Below are positions 44,432 through 54,490 of a stretch of 64,000 bases of DNA, piece after piece. The notes under the pieces are model-generated. The model saw only the letters and a program-made list of their open reading frames with translations. It did not search any database and had not been told where the DNA came from. The translations under genes and the position numbers were made by a program. The stretch's first letter is position 1, and every line of letters starts with the position of its first letter. Source of the DNA: Blepharisma stoltei (Eukaryota > Ciliophora > Heterotrichea > Heterotrichida > Blepharismidae); NCBI GenBank assembly GCA_914767885.1, contig CAJZBQ010000047.1, positions 124,001 to 188,000 on the forward strand, in the 5' to 3' direction.

Positions 44432-44835
44432 GGTGAAGTTGATGGAAATTGGACTCCAAAGCGCTCTAACTATGGAGCAGGCAGGACCATCCTGATGAAG
44501 CTGAAAACAGAGCCTCTATCCCTTTTGAAGTAGCAGCCTTCAGGCTTGGGGATGCCTTGCCGAAGAGGGAAGTTTTGTTTCTCCCCCGAAGATTTTCCCG
44601 TCCCTGCCAGAAAGACTAGACAGGTTTGCCTACCACATGGTCTCTCCTTGTCAGGACCATTGTGGCACTCTACAGACAGTAGCTCTGCCTTAGGTAGCTA
44701 ATCCCTTGGGCAGGTGGTTCAGGTCGTAAATCTTTTCTTCCCTCTTTTGTCTCGTGGGGCGAGGTAGGAGGCTATTTGAGCTGAGAAAAGGCGAAGGTTA
44801 GTGGGTTGCTCAGTTATGGCCAGTTTAATCATTTA
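44432..44835 (+). mobile_element. SINE-B copy 1
   Basis: About 400 bp, GC-rich, starts AATAAATGGTGAAG...GAAATTGGACTCC and ends CCAGTTTAATCATTTAATTTTAA (tail type). The reverse-complement copy lies at 51477-51900. No clear target duplication here. Intergenic. Confidence 0.8.
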
Positions 44836-45024
44836 ATTTTAATTTACTAATTATTTATTTAATTTATATATAAAATAGGAATTGCTTTTAAATTTTTCAA
44901 AAAAAAAGAAATTTTTTTACTAAAAAACAATTGTGAAAAAATTATGTAGCTTTATTTGTGGGGGTTAAGAGAAATCAAAGGAAAGGAAAAATCCAACGAT
45001 CAAAATTATTCACTCTTTTATACT

Positions 45025-45413
45025 TACTCCCCCCCCCTCCGTGAGTGAACAAAAAAAATTTTGTTCACTCACGGAGGGGGGTTAATTTTTTTTTTTTTTA
45101 AAAAAATTTATATATAAATTTTATAAAAAATATTTTTTTTTCGAAATTTAAAAAAATCCTAATTTGCAAAAATTGGAAAGCAAATATTAATTTAATTTAT
45201 AAAATTTATGTTTTAAAGCCAAATTTGTTTAAAATTAAACAGAATTAGCTCTAGATTTCATTATCCTAATTATCACTTATATATCAAATTTTTTTCCATA
45301 AAAAAATTTTTCAATTAAAAAAATTTTTGTTCACTCACGGAGGGTGGGTTTTTGGGCAAAAAATGGCGATTTTTCTAATGGTTTTGTTCACTCACGGAGG
45401 GGGGAGGGGGAGT
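45025..45413. mobile_element. MITE-A copy, intergenic
   Basis: CTTACTCCCCCC left with the hairpin end, GGGGGAGTTAG right; GAGTGAAC variant. Confidence 0.9.
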
Positions 45414-45689
45414 TAGAATAACAAAATAAGACTGTTTTGACTTTTAAAAATTAAGAAAAGCTGAGCTATGGTTTTAAGGGAATTTTATGGTCCTGCTTAT
45501 TAAATTGAAATAAGGCGGTTGAAATCAGAAATTTAAATTAAAACTTATAATAAGCAAATAAATTTATTTATCAAATTATAGAACTGCGAAACGATATTAT
45601 ATTTATTACAGCTGATAAGATGTCAATAATAAAATGTAAATAATCCATTTGGTATAATTGTTCGCTTTAATCTAATTGTGTTATTTAAT

Positions 45690-46040
45690 TAATCAATAAT
45701 AAATTGTATCTCTGAGAATTATACGATCCTCAGGAAATTTTATCAGTATGATGCTCAGTCTTACCAGTGGATCATTACCTAGCAATTCAAGAAAGACCGA
45801 CTGTATAGGTTGGAGGCACTGCTTGAGTTTTATGAGGCATAGGACTGATACTTGACATTCCCGAGAAGAAAGACGCTTAGGCGGAACGTGCACAGGAATC
45901 GATAAAAGAATGAGAAATGCGTCCCATGAGGCTTGGTTCCATTTTTTAGTCACTCTCAGTCATGGGCCGATAAAAAAGGCCAAGAAAAATTAACTATGAT
46001 GCCAGGAGCGAATATCTTAAAGAGTAGTTTTGATATCACA
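45690..46040. mobile_element. GC-richer SINE-like island
   Basis: About 350 bp of higher GC in AT-rich surroundings. One minus-strand frame of 86 codons (45693-45953) is open but unlike neighbouring genes in composition. Possible tail TTGATTAATTAAATAAC at its left (minus 3') end. Weakly supported. The following 46041-46921 is AT-rich with no gene seen. Confidence 0.35.
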
Positions 46041-46921
46041 CACCTGCAGGAATCAAATGGCATATTAAAATTATTAACTAATTGCTAATAAATCGCTTAA
46101 ATTACTCAAATATTATATCATTGGGGAAAATTTCAGTAATACTTTTTCCAAAATAATAATCCGAAAAATTCGATCCTGTAGGCTATGATATAATTAATTT
46201 TCTAGCATTTAAAAATTTACTTTTATAGACCTATACTGAGGATTTAAATCAATTCTAGATGTTGTATATTTAAAACAAGCTGGCTCTCAAATAGAATGCA
46301 AATAGAGCCAAAATATATCATTTTTTCGAATTATTATTTAAATAAAATTCGAAATTACTATATTTTAATGGAATAATAGGTAAGTTTCGCTATATTGAAA
46401 TTATTAATTTAAGATTAAATTCTAACTTTTATTGACATATTTAATACATAACGCAAGCATTTCAATATAGAAAATTTAAAAAATTGTAGATCATTTGAGT
46501 AGAAATTCAAAATATTATTAAATATGCTTGCTCCCCTATATTTTATCAAACCCCTGCATTTCGATCAATTATATTAATAAAATAATTTTTAAGCAATATA
46601 TAGGATTTTAATTTTGGAAAAATCTTTCAATAAAAGATAGGGTTAATTTTCTGAAATTTAATGCTATTTTTTGATTAAGAGCTAGGAAGTTAGAAATAAT
46701 AATAAATTAAATTATGCCGCATTTACTATCTTTCAAAGCTAAATAAAGATATTCGCCCATATTTTAAGAATTTCTCATAAATATGTCACTTTAAGCCTGG
46801 CAATCCCTAATTTTCCCCTAATTCTCTATGCTTGATAATTTCCTTTAAAATTCATCCTTTGGATGCTACACAATTTCATCCACACTTTCAATCCAGTAAT
46901 AAATTATAAACATTACTCCCA

Positions 46922-48810
46922 ATGGACAGCTGCTTGTGTGCGCACACAAATTGCAAAAAGTCTCCAGAATGGGTCTGCAACCACCAAGAAGGCACTTCCT
47001 TCTTATGTAGCGACCATCTCAAGTCTCACATGTCTGACGAGTCTCAGCCTCATGCTTTATCCATTCTTCAGTGTCTTAACCCCGTCACCAGAAGCTGGAT
47101 ATTAGATTATTTTATAAAGGAAAAACAGAGTCTTGAACAAGCAAAAGCTAATCTTATTAAATGTCTTGAGTCGAAACTAACAGAAGCAGAAAATACGCTT
47201 GCCAGTGATCTTGAGATTTTAGATAGTGAAATTACTAAAATTCATAATATTCAATATGAAATTATGTCAGCACCAGAAATTCTGCCAAAAGATGCAAGCC
47301 CTTTTGTGAAGCTCGCTACTTTGCCAAAAGAAGACGCATTACAAAGGCTTCAAGAGCTATATAAGAGCTTCTTACAAGAGGCAATAACGAGGATGATTTC
47401 TTCGTATAGTTGGCAGAGTCTGGAAGATTTCGAAAAAAAATGTGAAAAAATTAAGGAAGAAATGAATGAAGTCATGGAGAAAAAAATCGATGAAATTGTG
47501 AAGGAGAATGAAGAGAGAATTAAAAATCTTAAGCTTGAAAGCGAGAATTTGGTGGAAAAAATGAAAGTAAATTTTAATGAAAAATTATTCTGGTGTGTAT
47601 TAATATGGAAATTTATTGACTATTTATTTTAATGGGAGCCTAATATAATAAAAAATAAAAGAAATTGAAAATAAACACAAAAATGAAATTGAAGAAATTA
47701 AATCAAATTTCCAAAAGGAATTTGAAACGAGACTTCAAACAGCCCAAGAAAGTTATTTAAAGCCATATGCAATTAAAAATGAAGATAACGAGTTTAGGAG
47801 TTTAAATTCAAGCCAAGCAAATGATTTTGAGTTTGATATGGGATCAGAGGCGTCTACTGAAAGCTGGACAATTTCGTTTAATAAATTTACAGGAAGAGAA
47901 TGGTTTCCTTTTCCGCAGTTCAAGATTGATTTCTCAAAGCCAGCGCCTATCCCAATAGTTTCTTCAAATAGTATATCAATTTTTAAGCATTGGACAAAAG
48001 AGCTTATTATAGGAAAATTAGAAAGCGACTCTAATAAATCCATTCAGCTTTCTCTTTTTGAGTCAATGGATTTAAGGACATCAATGTGTCCACTAACTCA
48101 TTGGTTTTTTTTATAATTTATAATTAATTTTTTTATTGAAAATCTATACTGGCATGGTAAGTGATAATTATATTTTCTGCTATGGGAATCACCCATGCAC
48201 AGGCATTACTTTTCTGATCGATCCATTTATGAGGATAATCCATCTTGCTCCAGGCTATCCATGTCATGGCTCAGGAAGTATTTTTTACAATAATAAAGTC
48301 TACACTTTTGGAGGTTTTGACGGGAAAAACTTAGTCCGAGCTGCTTATTTCGACCTCAGTCAAAACTTTTGGCATCAGTTATCTCCTATGCCGAAGCCTT
48401 CAGCCAGATGTTCCTGCGTCATCTATGGGAATATGATCCTCCTAACAGGAAGGCAGCATTCTGATGCGTATTTGTATGACATTAATACAAATTCGTACTC
48501 AGCGTTAGGGCTGACCTTGCTAAAAGACTCAACCAAAATAATTCTAACAGGGAACAACAGTGTCTATATAATAGACGCCAAAGGCTTTATATATAAAAAT
48601 GAAAAAGGTGACATAAATATATGGAAGCCTATAAAAGAAGCCAAATTGAAGGACAGATGGCTGAACTCATATAGAGTGCTGTATAATAGCTCTGTATACT
48701 TCATTTTGGATCACAAGCTATATAGATTTGATTTGGAGAGTGAAACAATAAAGAGCGTCAAAAAAGATGTGACCGCGCTTTCTGAGAGAGATATTGAGAT
48801 TTCTCTTTAA
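46922..48810 (+). CDS. B-box-like zinc finger, coiled-coil and kelch-repeat protein
   Basis: Pieces 46922-47586, 47656-48111 and 48134-48810. N-terminal Cys/His cluster (CLCAHTNCKKSPEWVC, then LCSDHLKSH) has B-box-type spacing. A long Glu/Lys coiled coil follows (KSLEDFEKKCEKIKEEMNEV region), then a bridging segment. The C-terminal half has kelch-type repeats (NNKVYTFGGFDGKNLV, WHQLSPMPKPSARCSCVIYG, NMILLTGR). The architecture resembles TRIM/kelch proteins without a RING. Ciliates have many such proteins; function unknown. Confidence 0.75.
47587..47655. other. IES, 69 bp
   Basis: TA-bounded; removal joins FNEKL to KEIENKHKNE, keeping the coiled coil. Confidence 0.75.
48112..48133. other. Possible IES, 22 bp
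   Basis: TA-bounded A/T-only segment with a stop; removal joins THWFF to LLKIYTGMV in frame. The shortest candidate here. Confidence 0.45.
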
Positions 48811-49115
48811 ATAATATATCACTTTCAAAAGATAAGTCTGGATATATACGATTAATTTATATGTAATTTGCTATTAAAAGATTATATAATGAGGAAAATT
48901 GAATTTTTGACTTAAAAAATATTCATGTATAGAATACCGCTCTTTTATTAGTATTTAAATAAATTCCAAAATCACAGACTTTCAAGGTGCAGCACATCTA
49001 AGCACTGCTCATAAGACTATTTTAGCATATTTTTTATTTCTTCATGTTATTTCTAACGTTTTTTCTTGTTTTCATGAATACCTCCATAAGAGTTTATAAC
49101 AATTATTCATAATTT
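48811..49115. other. Spacer, no gene seen
   Basis: About 305 bp AT-rich; nothing supported. Confidence 0.55.
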
Positions 49116-49728
49116 ATGAATTCAAACAAGTTCCCATCATTAGGATACAGCAACCGGCTGAGAAGCCAAACTCCTTATAAGGACCCCCCCCCTCATTTGT
49201 CCGATTTTCTAGTCTTTTATCATTTGTCCATTTTTCTAGTTTTTTTTATAGGAAAAAAAAATTTTTTTAGGACCTCATTTGTCCAATTTTCTAGTCAAAA
49301 TTTTGATAGAGAAAAAAAATTTTCAGGGCCTCAATTGTCTCATTTTCTAGTTTTTTTAAAGTAAAAAACTAGAATTTAGGGCATTCGAAAAAATCCAAAA
49401 AAGACTAGAAAATTGGACAAATCATTTTTGACTAGATTTTGGGACATATGAGGTCCTGAAAAAAAAAAAATTCTTATAAAAAAAGACTAGAAAATTCGAC
49501 AAATGAGGGGGGGTCCTTACACAAGCTACATACACAGAAATTCTTGAAGATCTTGAAATGCTAAATTGGCATAAACCAGCATCTTCACAAAATGAGATTC
49601 ATTTCCCTCCAAAAATTTTGAAAAAAAGAAAGCGGACAGTCAATAAAATAGAAAATCTTGATGAAGATTTGGCAATTGAAAGCTTGATATATAGGCTTAT
49701 AGGCTTTGGCTGTGTTTTTAAATTATAG
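49116..49728 (+). CDS. Small unrecognised protein split by MITE-D
   Basis: Pieces 49116-49177 and 49518-49728. MNSNKFPSLGYSNRLRSQTPY joins TQATYTEILEDLEMLNWHK in frame after TA-to-TA removal, then a basic stretch (PPKILKKRKRTVNK) and a C-terminal hydrophobic IYRLIGFGCVFKL. About 90 aa. No domain recognised. Confidence 0.6.
49178..49517. mobile_element. MITE-D
   Basis: 340 bp with perfect-looking ends GGACCCCCCCCCTCATTTGTCC / GACAAATGAGGGGGGGTCC. The motif CTCATTTGTCC-ATTTTCTAGTC recurs several times in both orientations inside. Confidence 0.85.
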
Positions 49729-49788
49729 ATTTTGCATAAAAATTTATGGACTAGGGTGAGCTATAAGCGATCCTAGGCTATATCTTTG

Positions 49789-50157
49789 ATGATGACAAAA
49801 AAGCCTGCCCTTAAAAAATTTTCTGTTAAAAAAATTGTTAAAAAATGCGTATCATTTGAAATTCTTCAAGAAAATGTGGACCCAGTTAGGAAGGTTCAAG
49901 TTGTTTCAGAAAGTAAAATAATGCAAAAAATGACAAATCAATGGGTTTCTCCTTATTTTGTGAATTTTAGCTTTCCGAAAAGTGCGTTTGTATTGCCGAC
50001 AGCGAAGGAATGGAAAAGTTTGGGGTTTCCTTATCAGGATTCTGAGGCGAAGATAAGAAAATTACCGCTTGAGGATGGGAAAATTCTTCAAAATAAGGTG
50101 TCGTTTTATCAAAACGTAGGAGAAAGATTAGACTTGATTTCGCAAAAGATTACTTAA
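49789..50157 (+). CDS. Unrecognised 122-aa basic protein
   Basis: Two adjacent ATGs at 49789/49792; ends LDLISQKIT, TAA. Lys-rich N-terminus (KKPALKKFSVKKIVKKC), then NQWVSPYFVNFSFPKS and KEWKSLGFPYQD. Single exon. No domain recognised. The N-terminus could be an organelle-targeting or nucleic-acid-binding stretch, which is a guess from charge only. Confidence 0.6.
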   Translation: MMTKKPALKKFSVKKIVKKCVSFEILQENVDPVRKVQVVSESKIMQKMTNQWVSPYFVNFSFPKSAFVLPTAKEWKSLGFPYQDSEAKIRKLPLEDGKILQNKVSFYQNVGERLDLISQKIT

Positions 50158-50479
50158 TGTAATTTAATGGTACTCTATTTAAATAATTTAGCTTTTAGCC
50201 ATATTTTGTAAAAGTTTCAAATATTTATATTTTTATGGTATTTTTGATAGCTTTTGCATTAATTTTTAAGTTTTTTTCCATTTAAATTCTCACTTGCATG
50301 CCTAGCGTATAAATTTGAAACTTTATCTGAAGACACTAAAATTAAATTGCCTTGCAAATGATAATTTATTTTTTCGAATTTATCGATTAATTCATTCTTT
50401 TAAAATAGCTTAAATTTGTATATTTCTTAATTACTGTTTTTATCTTTATTAGGAAATAACTTAGAAAATAATTAATCTT

Positions 50480-50856
50480 TACTCCCCCCCTCCGTGAGTG
50501 AACAAAACCATTAGAAAAATCCCTATTTTTTGCCCAAAAAACCCACCCTCCGTGAGTGAACAAAAATTTTTTTAATAGAAAATTTTTTTTATGAAAAAAG
50601 AAATTGATATATAAGTGATAATTAGTATAATGAAATCTCGAGCTAATTCTGTTTAAATTTAAACAAATTGCGTTTTAAAAAACATAAATTTAATAAATTG
50701 AATCAATATTTCTTCCCAATTTTTGCAAATTAGGATTTTTTAAAAATTTCGAAAAAAAAATTTTTCTATATAATTTATATATAAATTTTTTAAAAAAAAA
50801 AATTAACCCCCCTCCGTGAACAAAATTTTTTGTTCACTCACGGAGGGGGGTGGAGT
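50480..50856. mobile_element. MITE-A copy, intergenic
   Basis: CTTTACTCCCCCCCTCCGTG left, GGGGTGGAGTTAG right with the hairpin end on the right. The rest of 50158-51079 is AT-rich with no supported gene. Confidence 0.9.
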
Positions 50857-51079
50857 TAGTAAAAAGATTTCCAAAATATATTTTTATAATCAATTTATAT
50901 ATATTTAATTAATTCCTTATTTGATAGGTAGAATTTAACGAAAAGCATGCAAAAATCGAGAATATTTTTTTAGTGTTAACTCTATCATAAACTAAAATAG
51001 ACTTAAGCCATATTAGTTTATTACGCTTATTCACTGAGCTGTTATGAAACTTTTTATTAATAAATATCGAGTTGTTGAG

Positions 51080-53990
51080 ATGGGGAATGCAGCAAATAAA
51101 CAAAATAAAAAGAACTCTAATTCTCTCTAGTCAATAACAAAGATTTTTTATATTTACTTATTAATTGGAATTATACCTATTTTACGATGAAAGTGCCTAA
51201 AAAATATATTTTTGTTAAAGTAAGAAAATTCCAGAGTTCTATTATCTCAACCGCAAACGGCAGAGACTTCTCCACATTGAGCCAGGCCGGCTAACTTCCT
51301 CCCAATTTCAACCAGCTGTTGTTTTTCCTCCTGACTCAGCCATTGGCTATGTCCAAGGCTCTTGTATTATGGTTGCAGGAGGATCTGAGCTAAACAAGTT
51401 TATCACGCGAGTTGCACTAATAAATACTTCAACAATGAAGCTCAAGTTTTTGAGCCCACTTCCTATTGCTGCAAAGTAAATTAAACTAAACGATTAAACT
51501 GGCCATAAGCGGGCAAGTCACTAACCTTTTGCCTCGTCTCTGCCCTAAAATAGCCGCCTCCATGTGTCCTGAGAGACGAAATGGGGATTGGTCTAAACCA
51601 CCTGTCCAAGGGATCAGCTCCCTAGGGCGGAGCCACCATCTGTAGATTGCTCGATGGTCCCGACAAGGGAAGAACATACAATAGGCAAAACCTGCATAGC
51701 CTATCTGCTAGAACATGAAAACCTTTGGAGGAGAAAACAAAACTTCCATCTTCGGTAAGGCATCCCCAAGCCTGAAGGCCTACTTCAAAGGGACAGACGT
51801 CCAGTTTTCAGTTCATCAGGATGAGTCTACATTTTTCTATCGAAGTGCGCTTTGGAGTCCAATTTCTGTCAGTGTCACCATTTATTTCTTATTATTTCCA
51901 CAAAGGAAGGTCATTTATACGAGTACAAAGAATGAGTTTATTATGTAGGCGGGCTATCAGAAGCCAAACTTGATCCTAGATCTCCACAGGATGAGCCAGC
52001 CCCTTTAATGAGATACCATATAAATAAAAACAGGTGGGAATATTTTGTAAATTATGAAGATGAAGGTTTAGTAAAAAGAAAGATTTTGGTAGAAAAAGAG
52101 ATCCAAGAGGACGAAGAGGTCCATTTAACAGTCGACAAAAGCGAAAAGACCCTTTATAAATTCGAATTAACTGAGCTTACGCTCAGAGACTTGCTATTAC
52201 CTGGCTCTTTTATGAGCAATGCAAAAATATATTTTATTGGAGGGTTTATTATGGACCGAATTGGGAGACTGATTCCAAATAAACAAGTTTTTTCTTTACT
52301 CCCCCCCCCTTTAAATTGGAACTAAAAATTTTGTTCCGATTTAAAGGGGGGTTAATTTGTTTTTTAAAAAAACAATATCTTTTTATAAAAAAAATTTATA
52401 TATATAAAAATTTAAAAAAAAAAATATTCAAAAACTTATCGAGTTAGATTAATAAATTTGTTTAATAAAATGCTATTTACTCTTTATCCTTTAAAAAAAG
52501 CAAGATATAACTAAATTTTCATTATTAGTTAATACGCCACTATTTAATTGGCATCAAAATTATTTGCACAAAAATTATTATTTTTATTGATAAAAAAAAA
52601 TTAAAAAAAAAAAATTTAGAAAATTTATCATCAACGTGCTAATTTTGTTTAAATAAGATGTTATTTATACTCTATTCTTTAAAATAAAAGCAAGAAATAA
52701 GTAAATTTTGAAATTTTATAAAGAATTCCTATTGAATTTATATCAAAACTATCCAAATAAACAATATCATTTTTATCAAAAAAAATATTGAAAAAATTTT
52801 TAAAAAACAAATTAATTTTTTTTTTAAAATTTAGCAATTAAGGATAATAAATTTATTTAAATAAGATGCTCTTTATACTTTCTTCTTTAAACAAGAGCAA
52901 GATATAACTAAATTTTGAATTTTAGTTAAGAAGAAACATTTAACTTATATCAAAACTTTTTAGATAAAAATTATATATAATTTTTTATTATAAAATTAAA
53001 TTTTGTTCCAATTTAAAGGGGGGTTAATTTACCAAAAAAGTGGAAAATTTTACCTATATTTTGTTCCTATTTAAAGGGGGGGAGTTAGATTTGTCCTTAA
53101 GTAAGCCAAAATTTCAAATTGAGCCATTTAAAATTCCTTATTTAGTTATACGGCCTATATGCTCAAATGGAGGTAAGCATATATTAATTACTGGTGGGTT
53201 GAATCCAAGGTCAGGGAGACCTAGTCAATATAGTTATGTTTTGACTTTAGCAGATACTTCTGCGACTTTCACACCTTTAGATGTACTGCAAGTCGAGCTT
53301 CTTGAAACTTGCGCACCTATTTCTATGGAGCATTATGTAATTTTCCCTAATTACCCACTTGTCCCTGTAAGAAGAAGGCACTTAAAGGAGTGGCAAATAT
53401 TTGATATAAAAACAGAAAAGAAGTCAAAATTTATTGAAACAAAAGAATTGATAAAAAATGAAAATGAAGTAGGTGATGACAAAAGAGCACCAATTAAAAA
53501 AGTTAGACCAATGATAATACCCTTAGGAACTTTTATCAGTGAAGAAGAAGGATTCGAGTTTACAAGGAAAAAAAATGAGAGCGCATTAGAAGAGGATGGG
53601 GTTATCATAAAAATGTGTGAAATAGACTATGAGGAAGAAGATGACGATATAAAAGACCCTTCAAAAACTGAGCAAAAAATCGAAATTGAAAGACCTGAAT
53701 CATTCATAGCATATGATCCAAAAAGGATACAAATGAATAAAAATGTAAAAAAGGATTATGATTTAATTGAAAGCTCAGAAAGATCCAATAGCAGAAGAAA
53801 CACTAGTGTAAGCAAAAACTCGAAAAATATGAACATAGAAAATAGTTTGTCTAAGGAGAAAAAAAGAGATAAATCGCTTCCTACGCACCCAAAATGTCCT
53901 AGCAATGAAAATATGATTGAAACTACGACTAAATCAAGAGGGAATCTTGAAGATTATTTCCTTAAAAATTTAAAAAATAAAAAGCATTAA
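51080..53990 (+). CDS. Kelch-like protein 1, N-myristoylation signal, three insertions
   Basis: Pieces 51080-51117, 51221-51471, 51901-52296 and 53086-53990. Starts MGNAANKQ (myristoylation-type). Paralog of the gene at 54491 along most of its length: FYYLNRKRQRLL, VAGG, WVYYVGGLSEA, NKNRWEYFVNYED, PGSFMSNAKIYFIGG, PICSNGGKHILITGG. The paralog shows where each insertion lies. The C-terminal 150 residues are acidic then Ser/Lys rich. Kelch-type propeller likely; function unknown. Confidence 0.8.
51118..51220. other. IES, 103 bp
   Basis: TA-bounded; removal reads KNSKKIPEFYYLNRKRQ, matching paralogous FYYLDRKRQ. Confidence 0.75.
51472..51900 (-). mobile_element. SINE-B copy 2 in kelch exon
   Basis: 424-bp body between CAAAG repeats (51472-51476 and 51901-51905), within a longer diverged 16-bp repeat. 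Reverse complement of the 44432 copy. Collapse gives PIAAKEGHLYEYKEWVYYVGG, which aligns without gap to the paralog. Confidence 0.85.
52297..53085. mobile_element. MITE-B copy (long form) in kelch exon
   Basis: 789 bp, TA-bounded. Left end: C-run and hairpin of TTTAAATTGGAAC. Right end: two spaced direct copies (reverse orientation) and GGGGGGGAG. The interior is three diverged units of about 190 bp each, containing AGCAAGATATAACTAAATTTT. TA-to-TA removal joins KQVFSL to DLSLSKPKF. Confidence 0.9.
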
Positions 53991-54003
53991 TTTTGATTTC
54001 CTT

Positions 54004-54394
54004 TACTCCCCCCCCCCCTCCGTGAGCGAACAAAACCATTAGAAAAATCGCCATTTTTTGACCAAAAAACCCACCCTCCGTGAGTGAACAAAAATTTTTT
54101 TAATAGAAAAAATTTTAATGGAAAAAAATTTTGATATATAAGTGATAATTAGTATAATGAAATCTAGAGCTAATTCTGTTTAATTTTTAAACAAATTGCG
54201 TTTTAAAACATAAATTTTGCAAATTAAATTTAATATTTGCTTCCCAATTTTTGCAAATTAGGGATTTTTTAAATTTCGAAAAAAATATTTTTTATAAAAT
54301 TTATATATAAATTTTTTTTAAAAAAAAAAAAATTAACCCCCCTCCGTGAGCGAACAAAAATTTTTTTGTTCGCTCACGGAGGGGGGGGGGGAGT
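54004..54394. mobile_element. MITE-A copy between kelch paralogs
   Basis: Full architecture, GAGCGAAC variant, hairpin end on the right. Confidence 0.92.
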
Positions 54395-54490
54395 TAGAGA
54401 AATAATAAAAATTTAACTGATTAAATAAAATTATAGTAAATCATTTATGCAGTTTTATTTTAAAAATAAATTATTTATTAAAAAAATCAA

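Noticed and set aside
50909-51103. 64-codon minus-strand frame
   Set aside because: Overlaps the start of the kelch gene on the other strand and has no independent support.
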